Source of the DNA: Thamnaconus septentrionalis
Lineage: Eukaryota; Chordata; Actinopteri; Tetraodontiformes; Monacanthidae
Length of the DNA: 64,000 nucleotides
NCBI GenBank assembly: GCA_009823395.1
Contig: CM020510.1
Span: 1,793,773-1,857,772, forward strand
Direction of reading: 5' to 3'
Every line of letters begins with the position of its first letter. Positions within the stretch are counted from its first letter, which is position 1. This document shows, in pieces, positions 44,900-56,690 of this stretch. Under the pieces are notes generated by a model. It made no database searches. It worked only from the letters and a program-made list of their open reading frames with translations, and was not told the DNA's origin. A program made the translations under genes and the position numbers.

Positions 44900-46386
44900 A
44901 AGCTTAAATGTAAATAAAATCAGTGTTAAAGAAGGAAATTAGTCTGGAAATTAGTTTTTTCCACATAAAGCAAAAAGACGAATGTCAAGGGGAAAGTTAA
45001 CTGTGTGAGGAAGTACTTTTTTTATTGTCGTGTTTTGTGTGTGTGTGCACCTGCAGAACCCACGCGGTCAAAGACAGCACACACAGAGAACGGCCCAACG
45101 ACCGGGAATCAAACTGAGCCGATCATTGATGGATTGACTCTTATTTTGGTGCCTTTTGAAACAAACACGACTGTTAACATTTCCACGTCCACACAGTTGT
45201 ATAATCAAAGTAAATATGTGAAACAATCCAATGTCCTGGTTTTGGCGTGGGTGAGCAATTTAAAAAGGCTCCTTGCATAATATTGAATGAAACAGGAAGA
45301 TAAGCAGTTAATGTGGGGTGTTTTGTCTTCAGAATGACAGCCGCTCTTTTTTTTCTCTGTATTTAGCTGAGACTTTTTTCTTCTGGAGCGTCAGTTCCAA
45401 TCAAGGCTCTGAAGTTCCGGGGTTGGTTGAGATACAAACGGTTGCATTTTTCATGTGATGCACGGCGCCTGGTGCGTAATGCTGATGAAACGTCTTGGCC
45501 TGAATGCGACCGCAGACAAGATGATTGTGGCGTTGAGGCTAACAATCAAGACGGAAGAAGACCTCCGCACTTTTGCTGAATTTTGTGGAAACCTTTTGGG
45601 GGAAATTGGCCACTCAGACGGAGAGTTTTCACAGTGTGACGCGGCCAAGACAGATAACGGCTGTTCTCTACACCTGACCAGGTGTTTTTGGAATTTGAGC
45701 GTCCAGCAGTAGCAGCAGAAGCTGCAGCAGCTCATGGCTTCATGCAGAGCAGTTGTGTAGGTAAGTTGTGTCCGCGATGTGTCAGCCAAGCATCTCGTTC
45801 TGAAAGTTCCGCCTTCCCTTTGTGTCGTCCTTTACTTCCCTGCTGCTTGCGACTGCCCTGCTCCTCCTCAATGCATTGCTCCCTCCTCCTCCTCCTCCTC
45901 CTCCTCCTTGTATTCACCTGTGTTCACCTTGTCCCTCTGGTCAGTGTTGTCTAGCAATCTTCCGTGTGAGTCCTTTGTGCGTCACCCAATCCTGTCCCTC
46001 ATTGTCTGCCTCAAGGATGCCGCCTTTGTATCTCTTCCTGATTCTGATTGACTTCTTGGTTTTGGCCCCTGGTTCAATTAAATGGACTGTGTTGGTCGCT
46101 ACTCCCCAGTGTCACCACAGTGTTTGACATTGCAACCGGTTGACGTAACAATAACGGCGTCCCCAGAACATCTGTTGGTGCTTCACACGGCTGAGAAAAC
46201 AGAATCCAAGAGGTTGATTTTCCAATACAGACTTGCGTGTGTGTGAACCAGGCCTGATTCTTGCTTCTAGCCTTGACTACTATAGCCACGGACAATACAG
46301 GATCATTTATCACTGCTGTTAGCGCAGCTCATAGCCTGTATGTACGGCCTGTGTCAAATCACGGGCAGCTATTAGTATTAATGTCT
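44900..46386. other. Non-coding sequence
   Basis: A CCT run lies at 45885-45908. The 45455-45712 frame (85 codons) is open and not compositionally biased but resembles nothing I know. No gene is called. Confidence 0.4.
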
Positions 46387-47074
46387 AGGGGCCAATTCCA
46401 ATTCCTCCCTTCACTCCTCAATCTCAACCCTCGCCCTTAGCCCTCAACCTTTGGCCCTCAATCTTTGGCCCTCAATCTTGGACCTCAATAATAAGTGTCA
46501 GGGCTATCTTGTGACTTAGAAATGGGACACACCTTAAGTGCAGTTACGTCTTCAGACTGTGGGGGGTGGCCTTACGCCAAAGCTACGTCCAGTCTGTCAA
46601 GAAGACGACAACGACGATGACGAGGAAAAAGAAGAAGTCCTCCGTCGCTACACAATGAGGTATACAAGTAACGTGAAGCCGGGACCGCCGGTCCGGCTGA
46701 CAAACATCATAAAGTAAAAAAAAAAAAAAAATGTTACACAACAACGATGTCAATAATCCATAAAAAAGTCTTAAACTAAGACAATAAAATGGTTTGGTAA
46801 TATTTATATCTTTATTAACTAAGAAAATACTTACATTGTAGCCCATCTTTTTCGAAGATGTTTTGGCGAAAATACACAATGCCTTCTGGGTAGCCCTTAC
46901 TGCCAAGGGTGGTGCTGGAGAATCTCAATATTGAGGGCGATACAGCCCTGAAACTTCATTCACTCAATTTGACGTTCTGAGAATGGGGACAGCACTTGCA
47001 CTTCGCTGGAGCGCACATTTTTGAGATTGAGGGTTGAGATTGAGGGTTAAGGGAGGAATTGGAATTCACCCCTA
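46387..47074 (+). mobile_element. GGAATT-ended DNA transposon, copy B (both ends)
   Basis: Left end AGGGGCCAATTCCAATTCCT, right end GAGGAATTGGAATTCACCCC, inverted. This is the longest copy. From left to right it has a GAGGG/CCCTCAATC-type subterminal repeat, the final exon-like ORF (46556-46717), an AATAAA at 46783-46788, a second convergent ORF remnant read on the minus strand (about 46850-46950), and a right subterminal GAGATTGAGGGTT repeat. CTAG/TA-type flanks are visible but no convincing duplication. The two convergent frames suggest descent from a two-gene class II element. Confidence 0.75.
46556..46717 (+). pseudogene. C-terminal exon remnant of a transposon ORF
   Basis: After TACGTCTTCAG, a plausible splice acceptor, the frame reads TVGGGLTPKLRPVCQEDD, an acidic run, KEEVLRRYTMRYTSN and a tail ending RLTNIIK plus a TAA stop. 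The stop is followed 66 bp later by AATAAA. It is the same frame as 2307-2489 with 2-3 substitutions outside the acidic tract and a tract shorter by whole codons. The upstream coding part is absent. Product unknown. Confidence 0.5.
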
Positions 47075-47999
47075 GTAAGCTGATATTCACTTAACACTAA
47101 GACAACTCAGCTTGCCAGACCTGGAGGCAAACCGAGGTCAAAAACAGAAATGAATCCAAAGAGACACAAACAAAAAAATCCATGCTTGACTGGCAACCCC
47201 ACAACTAAAAAAAAAAAAGTAGTATTTACTTAAACGCTGTAAATAGTACGACCAAAAGAAAAAAAGAATGCATGAAGCAAAACCAAATTACCGGTAACTG
47301 CAAACCAAGAACAGGTGACTCACAGTCCCCAGCCCCTCAGCTGCTCTGTGATTGGCTGGGAGATGTCAGCATGGGCATGTGTGTCCTGCATGTTGCCTGA
47401 AGCAGCCTAATAGGTCTTGATAACAGTCAATCAGAACACAGGGAGCAAAAATAAAGACAGATTGAGTGCTGAAAGACCCGGGGCCTCCGTCAGACACACG
47501 GCGGCGGAGAGAGTGAGGAACACAGAGCGAGAGGAGAGGCAGCCTGCTGCAGTAATAAAAGGAGAGAGAGAGAGAGAGAGCGCTGAGAGGGGAAATTACC
47601 ACTCGCTCACGACCCTAAGGGTAAAGGATGACGCTGTCCAATTGCACAATATTGGGTGTAGCTTCAGGAGATGTCTGAGCACTCTCGGCTGGCGTGTGGC
47701 ACGCTGAGGAGTCTTGAATGGTTGGATTGCAAAGCTGCAAATAGTCTCATAAATAACCCGACTGCTCTGTGGTCTCCGCGTCTGGCAGCGGCGGAAGAGT
47801 AACAAACTGTGACAACGTCATCTTGGAAGTTTGGAAGCTTAAAAGATTCAATTAGAAGGCGAAACCAACTTTTACTGTGTTGTGTTTTATCTTTGCAAAG
47901 TGTTGTCAAGACTTTCTATTGAGTTATTTATACGCTGAGAGCCAATATTTAACCTTGGAAAAGTAAACATTTTATCACTTAATATTGATAATGATGAAA

Positions 48000-48035
<36 letters not shown>

Positions 48036-49735
48036 AAAAACTTGTTTGATTCTCTTCCTCTGATGAAGTCAACGGCCGGACCACATTTTCAACCACCTCG
48101 CCTCCCTGCCCCCCACTGTGCTCGCTGAAGAACGGAATCACATCATCCACATACACACACTGGATTGCTTACGGCCGCGAGGGTTTTGTGCAACAACCGC
48201 GTGGTGTTTTGTAAGTACGCCGCACACGGACTGGCTGCGATACAGATCCTCAAAGTTTTTAAGAAGACGCTTCATTCTTTACCTCGCCATGGCATCTTTG
48301 CACAAACTCACACAAGACGTGTTTAATACGCTTATATCACAAACCTTTTACGATAAATTTTAAAGGGTAAAGTCTGTCCTCGCCATCCTGGTTGCGTGGT
48401 AACTGGATGCTGGAATGTGAAAAGAGTGAAATGCGTCAACGGGGTGTTGGCAAATCATCATCAATCATTGCCTAGACGTTGGTCCTACACACGCAGTAAA
48501 AGAGCGAATCCTCCCCACTGTTGGTTTGCTTGTGTTGTAATTTCAACGTCTCTACGGTGGGAGTAGATTGGTGGAGTGGTGTGAACAGGAGCGCCTCTTG
48601 AAGGTACCGAGGGTCAGATCCACAATGACCGGCGGGCAGCGGTAAATACCAGCGTTTTCTGAGATTACCTTGCGCCTGTAGTTGGCTCCACTTTACATTG
48701 TGTCCACATAGGTTTTTGCCCGAATGACAAGAAGGTGCAAAAAAAAGGCAGAAATACGGCACCTGAGGAGTGAGGAGCTCTAATTGCTCCGGCCAACCTG
48801 GCCGTAATTTGTGTCCTAGATTGTTAGGTGTGAATGCGCTTGTGGTTGGTTGTGTGGCAGGAACTGAACAGGATATATTTTCCAATTCTCTAATTTCCAA
48901 AAGGGAAATTCTGGCACCTGGAAATACGATGTCTTAGTTTGACTGCTGTCGCACTCATCTAAGTCTTTCGATAGTGAGTTTAGATTCTCATCTTTGTTGT
49001 TTTTTTGATCTGACAGCACCTGGCGGCCCCCTTCTGTCGGTTTTTATTAGTGCTATTTGTCTTCAAGAATAACTAACATATTTAAGTTAAACTCCATCCA
49101 TATTTTCATTATGAAGTTGGGTTTGTAACAGCGCAAGTTTTCAGTTTCCGTACTTGATGTACGAAAAAACATTTTTTACACATGAGCTAAATTGATATCT
49201 CTATAAATGTAAAAGAAAAACAGTAACGACTGCACTGCATGTCTGCTAGATGAAGTGAAAAATGTGTGTGTGTAAAATCCAATAAACCGGTCTCTGCGAG
49301 CAGAGCACCTGGTGAACATCCCAATTGAGTTGTCTTGGCCATGACAAGCCAAGGGGTCAGGTCCCAAGGGGCCGGTAGAGGAGAGGCTGGGGGGGAGCAT
49401 CATCTGTTCTGGAGGCATCTGGAGTTCCCACCGGATTAGCTGAAGAAAGCTGCTCCTGCTTGGCTTGCTCGGTCCTAGCGCTGACCTAGAAACCTGAAAA
49501 CATGCACTTGATAACAAGGCACCCAGATCAGATCATCAACTGGAGGGGAACATGACGGACGACTTTAACTCAGTTTGCAACATCTAAGAACATAGAGACC
49601 TGGAGCAGAACGTTGGAAGGTCTTGACGTTCACTGATGGCCGATTGTTGCTGTCACGTTCCCGCATTTCCACATTGCCAAGCACGATGGTCATCGTGATG
49701 AATTAAATCAAAATCGTTCGGAATTGGAAATGATG
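47075..49735. other. Non-coding sequence
   Basis: AG run at 47562-47580 and AAC run at 47998-48035. No gene recognised. Confidence 0.4.
47998..48035. repeat. (AAC)12 microsatellite
   Basis: Uninterrupted AAC/CAA run. Confidence 0.95.
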
Positions 49736-49743
49736 ATTTTGTA

Positions 49744-50389
49744 TAGGACTGTCGAAGTTGACGCGTTAACAAAGCGTTAACTCAAACTCTTTTTAACGAC
49801 ACTAATTTTTTTTAACGCGCATTTAGGTCCTAGTTCAACCCGACCGTGGAAGCGCCGCCAATAGCCGCCGAACGGAGCCCGCTTCCTTTTGGCGCCCTTG
49901 TTAACCAATGGCGTCGTTCACGCCAAACAAAGCGGCGCGCACCTCCGCGGCGTGAAGCGATCGTTTCGGCGTCTGGTCGAGTTTGTGCACGAGCTGCGAG
50001 CGATCCGCGTCAAGCTGGACAGGAAGTCATTCAAAGAAACACGAGAGAATCTGGTTATTTTTCAAAATAAAATATCGCAATTGACAAAGCGATCATGGCT
50101 AGGGAATATCTCAAGGTTTGAGGGTTGCTTTATTTTGGAGAGTATCTGGACAGTACAGGTATGTAATCGTTTGGAATGTTCCAATGAAAATAAAAATAGA
50201 ATATTTCCATGAAGGAATTATTATTGTCCTCTACAGTTTATCCTAGAGTAAGACAAACACAATAAATATCTTGTAAAAGTTACATAGCAGGGTAAAACAT
50301 TTGCTATTAATTTGCGAATAATTTAGAGTTAACTCTGGACACTATGTGATTAATCGCGATTAAACATTTTGAATCGACTGACAGCCCTA
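49744..50389 (+). mobile_element. hAT-like element with perfect 8-bp target duplication
   Basis: Starts TAGGACTGTCGAAGTTGACG and ends TCGACTGACAGCCCTA. Subterminal TTAACGCG and TTAATCGCGATTAAAC motifs are typical of a common fish hAT-like family. ATTTTGTA flanks both sides exactly (49736-49743 and 50390-50397). The 646-bp interior contains a GC-rich 5' part (49840-50040) but no recognisable transposase, so it is non-autonomous. Confidence 0.9.
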
Positions 50390-50397
50390 ATTTTGTA

Positions 50398-51623
50398 CTT
50401 TGAGCTTCTTTTAACGAGTGAGAGTCGTCCAGCATGTCCAGGTAAACAGCAGATAACAACCAGTCCCAGCTTTAGATCTTGCAATAAACTCATTTACATC
50501 CATCCTGGAAAAGCTGCCCAAGGAAATTGACGGTTGTCCATGTCACACCTGCCTGGTTTGTGTTTATGGTAAGTAGTTTAATCTGCGGAGACAATCGACA
50601 ACGCAGCCCGTTGGAGTACTTGGTGTAGGTCCGTTGTCTTGTCTGTGTTATGTCCAGACTCCCCCTCCTTCTTTCTTACCTGGGGCGTCGGCCCGCATCC
50701 TTGTCTTGCTCCAGGGGGGAAGTGGAGGCAGGGTGTGAGGAGGTGAGATAAGGAAGACACACAGGCAGGGTCAAAATGTTGCTGCAGGCCACATACTGAG
50801 GTCAAACACAGCATGCAGCTGTTAGTTTTTACAAAGCACCAAAGGTTTTTTTTTTTTTCTCATTGCAATGTGACATCTTTAACTCGGAGACAACAACTTC
50901 CTCCGTAGAATGATTTTTGCATCAGTATTGTGATGGTGCTCATTAAGGAGAAGGTGCACAGGTGTGTGAAACCATTATACGCAGCATCGCAAAAAAATGA
51001 AATGTTTAACGTGCCAGGAATTGGGTTGATAGCCCCGCAGTCACAACATTAATGTGATTTTTACCTCATTAGTGTTGTTTGCTAAAGCAACTGGGATTTC
51101 AAGCTGTAAGCGGTGAACTACGTCAACCTATCAACACCCATCAACGTATCGACAACGTCTATCAACAGCACCTGAGCAAGGCACTTAGTGGAATGTTAAG
51201 ACTTGCTGGAGCCTCGTGAGCATCGGGGGGTAACTTGCATTGAAATTATGCCGAAACGCTGAGGACTTTTAGTGCGTAGGAGGGGAGCGTGGTGGAGTGG
51301 GAGTGATAGAGATGAAAATAAATCTCCCCTTGCACTGCTATTTCCATGTTGCTGCCTCATCTGTTTTGAATAGACTTTCCAGGCAGGAAGCTAGCGCAGA
51401 TTGAGAGCTCTGCCCTGTAGCGCTGGTGATTCTGGCATTGCTTTAATGTCTAACTGATTAATAGCCGGCCGGATCCCTCACACCTGAGGCCTCTGCTGGC
51501 CTGAGAGACGGAAGAAAAGTTCAAGGAGGCGCTGCAGACAAATTGTGTTACTGCGTGAGGTTGCGTCCTCCACGCACACCAAAACAAACACCTGTGCACC
51601 AGAGGTTGCATCAACCGTCAGGA
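50398..51623. other. Non-coding sequence
   Basis: No gene recognised. The 51360-51480 part (TCTAACTGATTAATAGCC, CpG-containing, no simple repeats) is a weak regulatory candidate. Confidence 0.4.
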
Positions 51624-51728
51624 GCTGCGTTTCCGTCACAGTTTTTTTTCGCAAAATAAAAGCAATGTTTCTAAAATTTGGACAAAGTACGATCGCGATT
51701 TGCAGGTGTTTCCATCGAATGGTGAGAA
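51624..51728 (+). mobile_element. AGCTGCG-ended element, left-end fragment (b6)
   Basis: GCTGCGTTTCCGTCACAG, then AAAATAAAAGCAATGTTTCT and TTTGCAGGTGTTTCCATC, collinear with 17100-17215. The rest is absent. Confidence 0.7.
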
Positions 51729-52649
51729 GCACATGAGCCATGAACGTTTGTTACGTCGTGTACACAGTGATGAGGCCACCATGAGGCACAGTGAAAATAC
51801 TCCCAGCACTATTGTAGTTCAGTCAAGCTCACACAGATTGTACTGCAAAAGAAAGATGCCACATGCGTTTTCCAAAAATGATAAACTGTCCTCATTATTT
51901 ATGGAAGAAGCACATTAACTATTTATATACAAAGGGCAACTTTAGATTCAAATAAGGAAGAGAACAGCCGATCCGATCCTTCCTCTTTGTCTCAGTGCTG
52001 CTGATGTTGCTAGTGAGCTGCTGCTTCTTTAAACACGGAATGCTTCCGGTGTTCTTCTCCTCCTTCTTCCACATTCAGGGAGTTATCTTGCGGCACCACA
52101 CCAGGCCTGGCATAGGTACTACATCGTTTTCAGTCGTTTCCGGCGTCTCCATGTAAATGGCTTTGTGCAATGCATTTTTTTTGTTTGTTTGTTTGTTTTG
52201 TTTTGTTTTGTTTTTTCAGGAGCGTTTTCGAAATTTGTCAGTTTAAAAAAAAAATCCATCTCTGTGAGACTAAGAATGGTTCTGAAAGCCACATTAGCTG
52301 ATTTTTAATGTGCCAGTTCAGAACTGCATCCGGAATTTTTCCCATCATCTTATGGGTGAATTTGATTTAAAAATAATAACAATAATAATTTTTTTAAAAA
52401 AAAAAAAAAAAAAAAAGTCACAACTCAGCCATATCTGGTTAGAATTGCATGTTTTTTTTGTTTGTTTGTTTTTTTGCTAAGGACCCCATTGCCACAGGCT
52501 TTGAAGCACATTATGCACCATTTGTGGACAACCATGCTTGAACTTTACGTTTCGCTGTCTCAAATGCACTTCATACATTTGATACCCAGAAAATACAACT
52601 GTCATCTAGTTGTATAAACTTAATTTAGTTCATAAGTTTGTATATTTAT
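51729..52649. other. Non-coding sequence with homopolymer-like runs
   Basis: GTTT/GTTTT run at 52175-52216, A21 at 52396-52416. No gene recognised. Confidence 0.4.
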
Positions 52650-52861
52650 TTGAGTTTAGGGGTGGGTACATATAAGTTTATACTTCCTCCTACCCCTTGT
52701 CGGACATGAATAACATTATTTTAATGTATATTTCACTGCTGTCTGTTTACTTATCCTATTTTTTTTTTCTTTCGTATGTTTTGGTTTGTGTATCCCTTTT
52801 ATTTTCTCATTTTCTTTCATGTTCGGAATAAATAAACAAATCAAATCAAATCAAATCAAAA
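52650..52861 (+). mobile_element. LINE 3' untranslated region with (AATCA)n tail
   Basis: GTTTAGGGGTGGGTACATAT, CTTCCTCCTACCCCTTGTCG, then GTTCGGAATAAATAAACAAA and an AATCA pentamer tail (52838-52861). This order matches a widespread fish non-LTR retrotransposon 3' end: the poly(A)-like AATAAA precedes a short pentamer tail. The coding part is absent, as expected for 5'-truncated copies. Confidence 0.6.
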
Positions 52862-53305
52862 GAAAGTCGAATCCACCAATACTCCAAAACGGACCGAGGA
52901 CTTGCAGCCAAACTTTGATTTCCCCCCCCCACACCAAAGTAGCACTTCCCCATCCACACCACCAGGATTGAGGCAATTGAATGTTGAGTCCCAGCAGAGT
53001 GTGCGCCATTAGTTGAGCGGCACAGATCAGCAGCAGGGGCCTGGATAACAGTCACCTTCGTCTGTCAGCTGCAGCGACAGCAGGCCGCGATTAACACAAA
53101 CATCTCAGAGTAAATGGGCTCCGTTCAGCCGGGGCGAGCGCAGTAATTGCGGCGCCACTTGAATCCCATGAATCAGTCATTGCATTTCAATGTAATGCCA
53201 TTTTTCTTTGTAAACACCCTGACCGCTTTTTTTTTTTTTGTTTTGCCACGAGCGGCGCTAACAGCTGTGATTCTGACCTTTTGAGCGGCTGGCGATCCAC
53301 CGCGA

Positions 53306-53310
53306 CGACG

Positions 53311-53342
<32 letters not shown>
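53306..53342. repeat. (AAC)12 microsatellite with CGA lead-in
   Basis: CGACGACGA followed by an uninterrupted CAA run. Confidence 0.95.
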
Positions 53343-53343
<1 letters not shown>

Positions 53344-53482
53344 CGGCACCGGGACTGTCGGCGCAAGGAGTCATTGATTTACGACTCGGTGCGGCCGTAT
53401 AATCCTCACCCGCAGTTACCCCCCCCCTCGATCCATAGTAGCTTAAGTGATAGACTTACACTGAAGGTCTGACCTCCCCCTC

Positions 53483-53514
53483 GGGGGGTGGGGGGGTGGG
53501 GTGGGGGGCGGGGT
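53483..53514. repeat. G-rich tract, G-quadruplex candidate
   Basis: Five G runs (four to seven G) separated by T or C within 32 bp. Confidence 0.85.
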
Positions 53515-55444
53515 TTATCCGCTTGTGGAGATAAGTTCAGAAATGTCTGATGGTTATCAGGCAGCTGCTGTTGTTTCACATCCAAACTTTTCTATGCAGT
53601 CTCCTCACTGTTGGGGGGGGGGGGCTGGGGGCTGCCGGACCCTCCTGGACCTGGAGGCTCCGAGCTGCACCAGCCCAGCCAGGGAGAGCAGTGCTGGCTG
53701 TGTTTTTACTGCAGATTCCTTCCACCCATATCAAAGGGATGATGGTGTGTTGTGTGCGGTCAGCAGGGGAGGAAAAACCTGATGCGCTTCAAATAGAATA
53801 ATCATTCATGAAGCCGGCGGCGGCCGCGAGACTTTCTTGGGGAAGGCGGCGAGGGGGAGGAAAAGCTGCAATCAGTCTGGTCTGCGGGTGGCGCTGGTTA
53901 AACACTTTCCACAGGCAACAACAGCACACAGAAATAAATCCAACGCTGCAGTGGAGTCAGCGTGGTGACACACAACAGGTTTCGTTATTCAGCATCATTA
54001 CGTAAGTCGGGGAAACAATGTGTGTACTAATGTGACCGTGCGGACCCCCATCCAGCGCTGAATATGCCTATTTGCTGCGCCCCTCGGTGCAAGAAGGAGC
54101 GCCCCCTGCAGGTCGTTCCTGCCTGCGGCCATCCGGCCGTGCATCTGCACTCAAGTCAAATCATCTTCTCGCTCGCTTAGATGGCATTAAGGTGCAATAA
54201 AACACAGGACCTGTAAAATCTGTCCATATAAAACTGTGTATATAATGTGAATATCTTGTTTGCTCCGTCTTAGTCTATAAATATTTTTTAAATTGTTTCT
54301 TTTTAGTCAATATATTCTCGATTCTTTTCTATTGTAATATGCAAATTTCTTCTTCTTCTTCTTCTGTTGTTGTCGTTCATTCCTTCAGGGCAGAGGATGG
54401 TGGACAGATGGAGAGGTGTTCTTATTTCTTGCACGAAATCAATGTCTTCGCAAAAGATGAAGCCACAAAGACTCCGCCCGTCTATTAACAGTGAATAGTT
54501 TAAAGCAAATATCCCAAATATCAGAAGGAATTCCAATACAGGCAACGTTTCCGTCGTCGTTCCGGCTCACTGAAGTCTCGCGACTGCAATAACCATCAAC
54601 CAAGCAGCTTTTATTGGCAAAGAGCAAAATCACATCTGAGGCGTCCTGAAAAAAACAACAACAGTTCCCATCTGAGCAAGCAATAGCAAGTTTCATACAG
54701 GTGGGCAGAAAGCAGCTAAATGTACTGTGTCTACCTCGACTTTAGAATGTGCCAGTCTTACGATCTTATGGCAAACTGGCGCCGTTGAAAAGGCAAACTT
54801 GTGCTAATTTGTCCCCTATAGGCAGCGGTTTAAATATTTATGTATTCAAAGTTTTGGCAATGGCCCTGTTTGTTTACCTCAGAAAGCTGCATCACTGCTT
54901 TTCACTTTGAAGATAAGCGTGGAGGAAAGCGAGCTGAGGCAGTGTCCTTCCAAATAATTAAGAGCAAGCATTTACATGCGTGTGTTGTGCTGATGAAAAG
55001 AAAAGCTTTCTCTGCCGGCTCTCATCTTGAAATGCTAAGAGAAATTGTGTATCTATATGCATGCTTCTGTGGTGGTGTGGTGGTGGGGGGGGTTTAGTTG
55101 GATCCCAATGTGAATGAATTCAGTTTAATTTATCAGCCAGGTTTCAGGGTTTTCTCTGGAGTGGTTTGGTTTTTGCAGTGGCATCAGTGGCAGTTTCCTG
55201 TGGAAATGATTAGAACTGCATGCTGTGGGTACTTTCAAAACTCAGTGGTCTTCATTGAAATTAGTCTTAGAATATGACAAACCACAGGGAGGTGAATGCT
55301 GATGACAAATTGCAATCATACACACATGGCCATACACACACACACTGCTGCACACAACAATGTTGTCCAGTCCATAAACAACAACGACGTCCTCACGCCG
55401 GTCAGATTCGACCACAAATGTTGTTTGAGGTGTATTTTCAATGG

Positions 55445-55462
55445 AAAAAAAAAAAAAAAAAA
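55445..55462. repeat. A18 homopolymer
   Basis: Eighteen consecutive A bases. Confidence 0.9.
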
Positions 55463-55609
55463 GATAAATGAATCAGGAAGTGAACATTATTGGGGGGAGT
55501 GGCCACAACTGGAGCCGTCATCACTGCGTTGGAGAGCCAACAAACTGACAAAAACAACAAGGAGAAGGTTTGAGGTTGCAGTGGCTGAAGATGATCACGT
55601 CTCACTGAA

Positions 55610-55723
55610 CTGAACTGGTCACGTGACCCACGTGAGCTCCTCCCATCACCTGTTTTTTTTTTTTTTTTTTTTTATTGCCATATTTAGGTTTGGCACAATT
55701 CTAAAGCTCGTGGAAACGCAGCT
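55610..55723 (-). mobile_element. AGCTGCG-ended element, internally deleted (b8)
   Basis: CTGGTCACGTGACC, then a T21 run (55653-55673), then ATTGCCATATTTAGGTTTGG and the terminal CGTGGAAACGCAGCT. The segment between is missing relative to the fuller copies. Confidence 0.65.
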
Positions 55724-56070
55724 TCTGTGACACTGCAACGTCTCCATCAACTCAAATGAATTAAAATTCAAACTTTGAATTGAATTGAATTATGATGCAT
55801 ATAACAGAGCTAGAATGTGGACATCATGCGCTGCTGTTTAATCCTGTTTTTTCCCTTCATGAAACCTTCTCCAACACTCCAACACCGTGACTTCTTTCTT
55901 CTGGCAGTGGTCAGTGTGTGGAGGTGGACACAAAGAGCGACGGTGGTTCTGGCCAGGTGGGGGCGGGGGGCACCACGGGAGTGGGGGTCCTGGGGGGGGT
56001 CTGTTTGGCAGCCTGGTCCATTTCTAAAGGATTTAGAGGTTGCCTGCAGCACACAGTTGTATTTGATAGC

Positions 56071-56071
<1 letters not shown>

Positions 56072-56107
<36 letters not shown>
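56072..56107. repeat. (TG)18 microsatellite
   Basis: Uninterrupted TG run. Confidence 0.95.
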
Positions 56108-56110
<3 letters not shown>

Positions 56111-56264
56111 GGGATTATTTTGGCTGGCTAGGACAGCGACTGTCATCTGGGATACAGGCGACAGTGAAATACATAAATTGTAAAGAGGGTGAATCACCTG
56201 GGACTGCACAATCATATTTCACAGCCAAACTGCCACATGCAAGTCCAAGTGTGCACTTGCGAGG

Positions 56265-56265
<1 letters not shown>

Positions 56266-56302
<37 letters not shown>
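56266..56302. repeat. (CA)18 microsatellite
   Basis: Uninterrupted CA run. Confidence 0.95.
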
Positions 56303-56305
<3 letters not shown>

Positions 56306-56360
56306 TTTAAAGCCCTTGAATTCAATGTGTCTTTCATGCGCACGACAAATAAACTCACCA

Positions 56361-56631
56361 TTTCAAGTTTTTATTTCTTTGGATTTTGCTGATCAGGTCT
56401 TGCAGCTTAAAAAAAAAAAACTCAAATTCAAAAAGTCAGAAAATTAGAATGTTACATAAAGTCAAATCTTTATGAAAATCTTAATCAGCAAAGTTACAAC
56501 AAGGAACTGCTTGAGATGTCAATTTGCGTGGAATGGCTCAATAAAATTTGTTGCTTTCATCTTTTATGTTACATTGCCAAAATAAAATATAAAAATTTTA
56601 CTTGATATTCTCATTGTTCAGGTATTACCTG
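56361..56631 (-). mobile_element. Tc1-end MITE, copy 6 (left end lost)
   Basis: Begins inside the element at TTTCAAGTTTTTATTTCTTT and runs through TTGCGTGGAATGGCTC to the terminal GGTATTACCTG. The first about 100 bp are missing. A small internal variant block (CAAAAAGTCAGAAAATTAGA) partly replaces the usual centre. Confidence 0.8.
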
Positions 56632-56690
56632 TGCATATGGCCACAATAAAAACTGCTGATGGAAGCAGCTCAGCTCGGAAGAATGAAAAG
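56632..56690 (+). mobile_element. AGCTGCG-ended element, short internal fragment (b11)
   Basis: ATATGGCCACAATAAAAACT then GCTGATGGAAGCAGCTCAGC, directly abutting the end of the Tc1-end MITE copy. Confidence 0.6.

Larger units (their letters stand above)
52862..55609. other. Non-coding sequence, partly CpG-rich
   Basis: 53050-53200 is CpG-containing and free of simple repeats. 53477-53515 and 53613-53632 are G-rich. 53800-54180 is moderately CpG-rich. No gene recognised. Confidence 0.4.
55724..56360. other. Non-coding sequence with G-rich and dinucleotide tracts
   Basis: G-rich tract at 55957-55999, TG run, CA run. No gene recognised. Confidence 0.4.

Noticed and set aside
45455..45712. 85-codon plus-strand frame
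   Set aside because: Unbiased composition but no recognisable motif. Length is within chance expectation for 64 kb on two strands.
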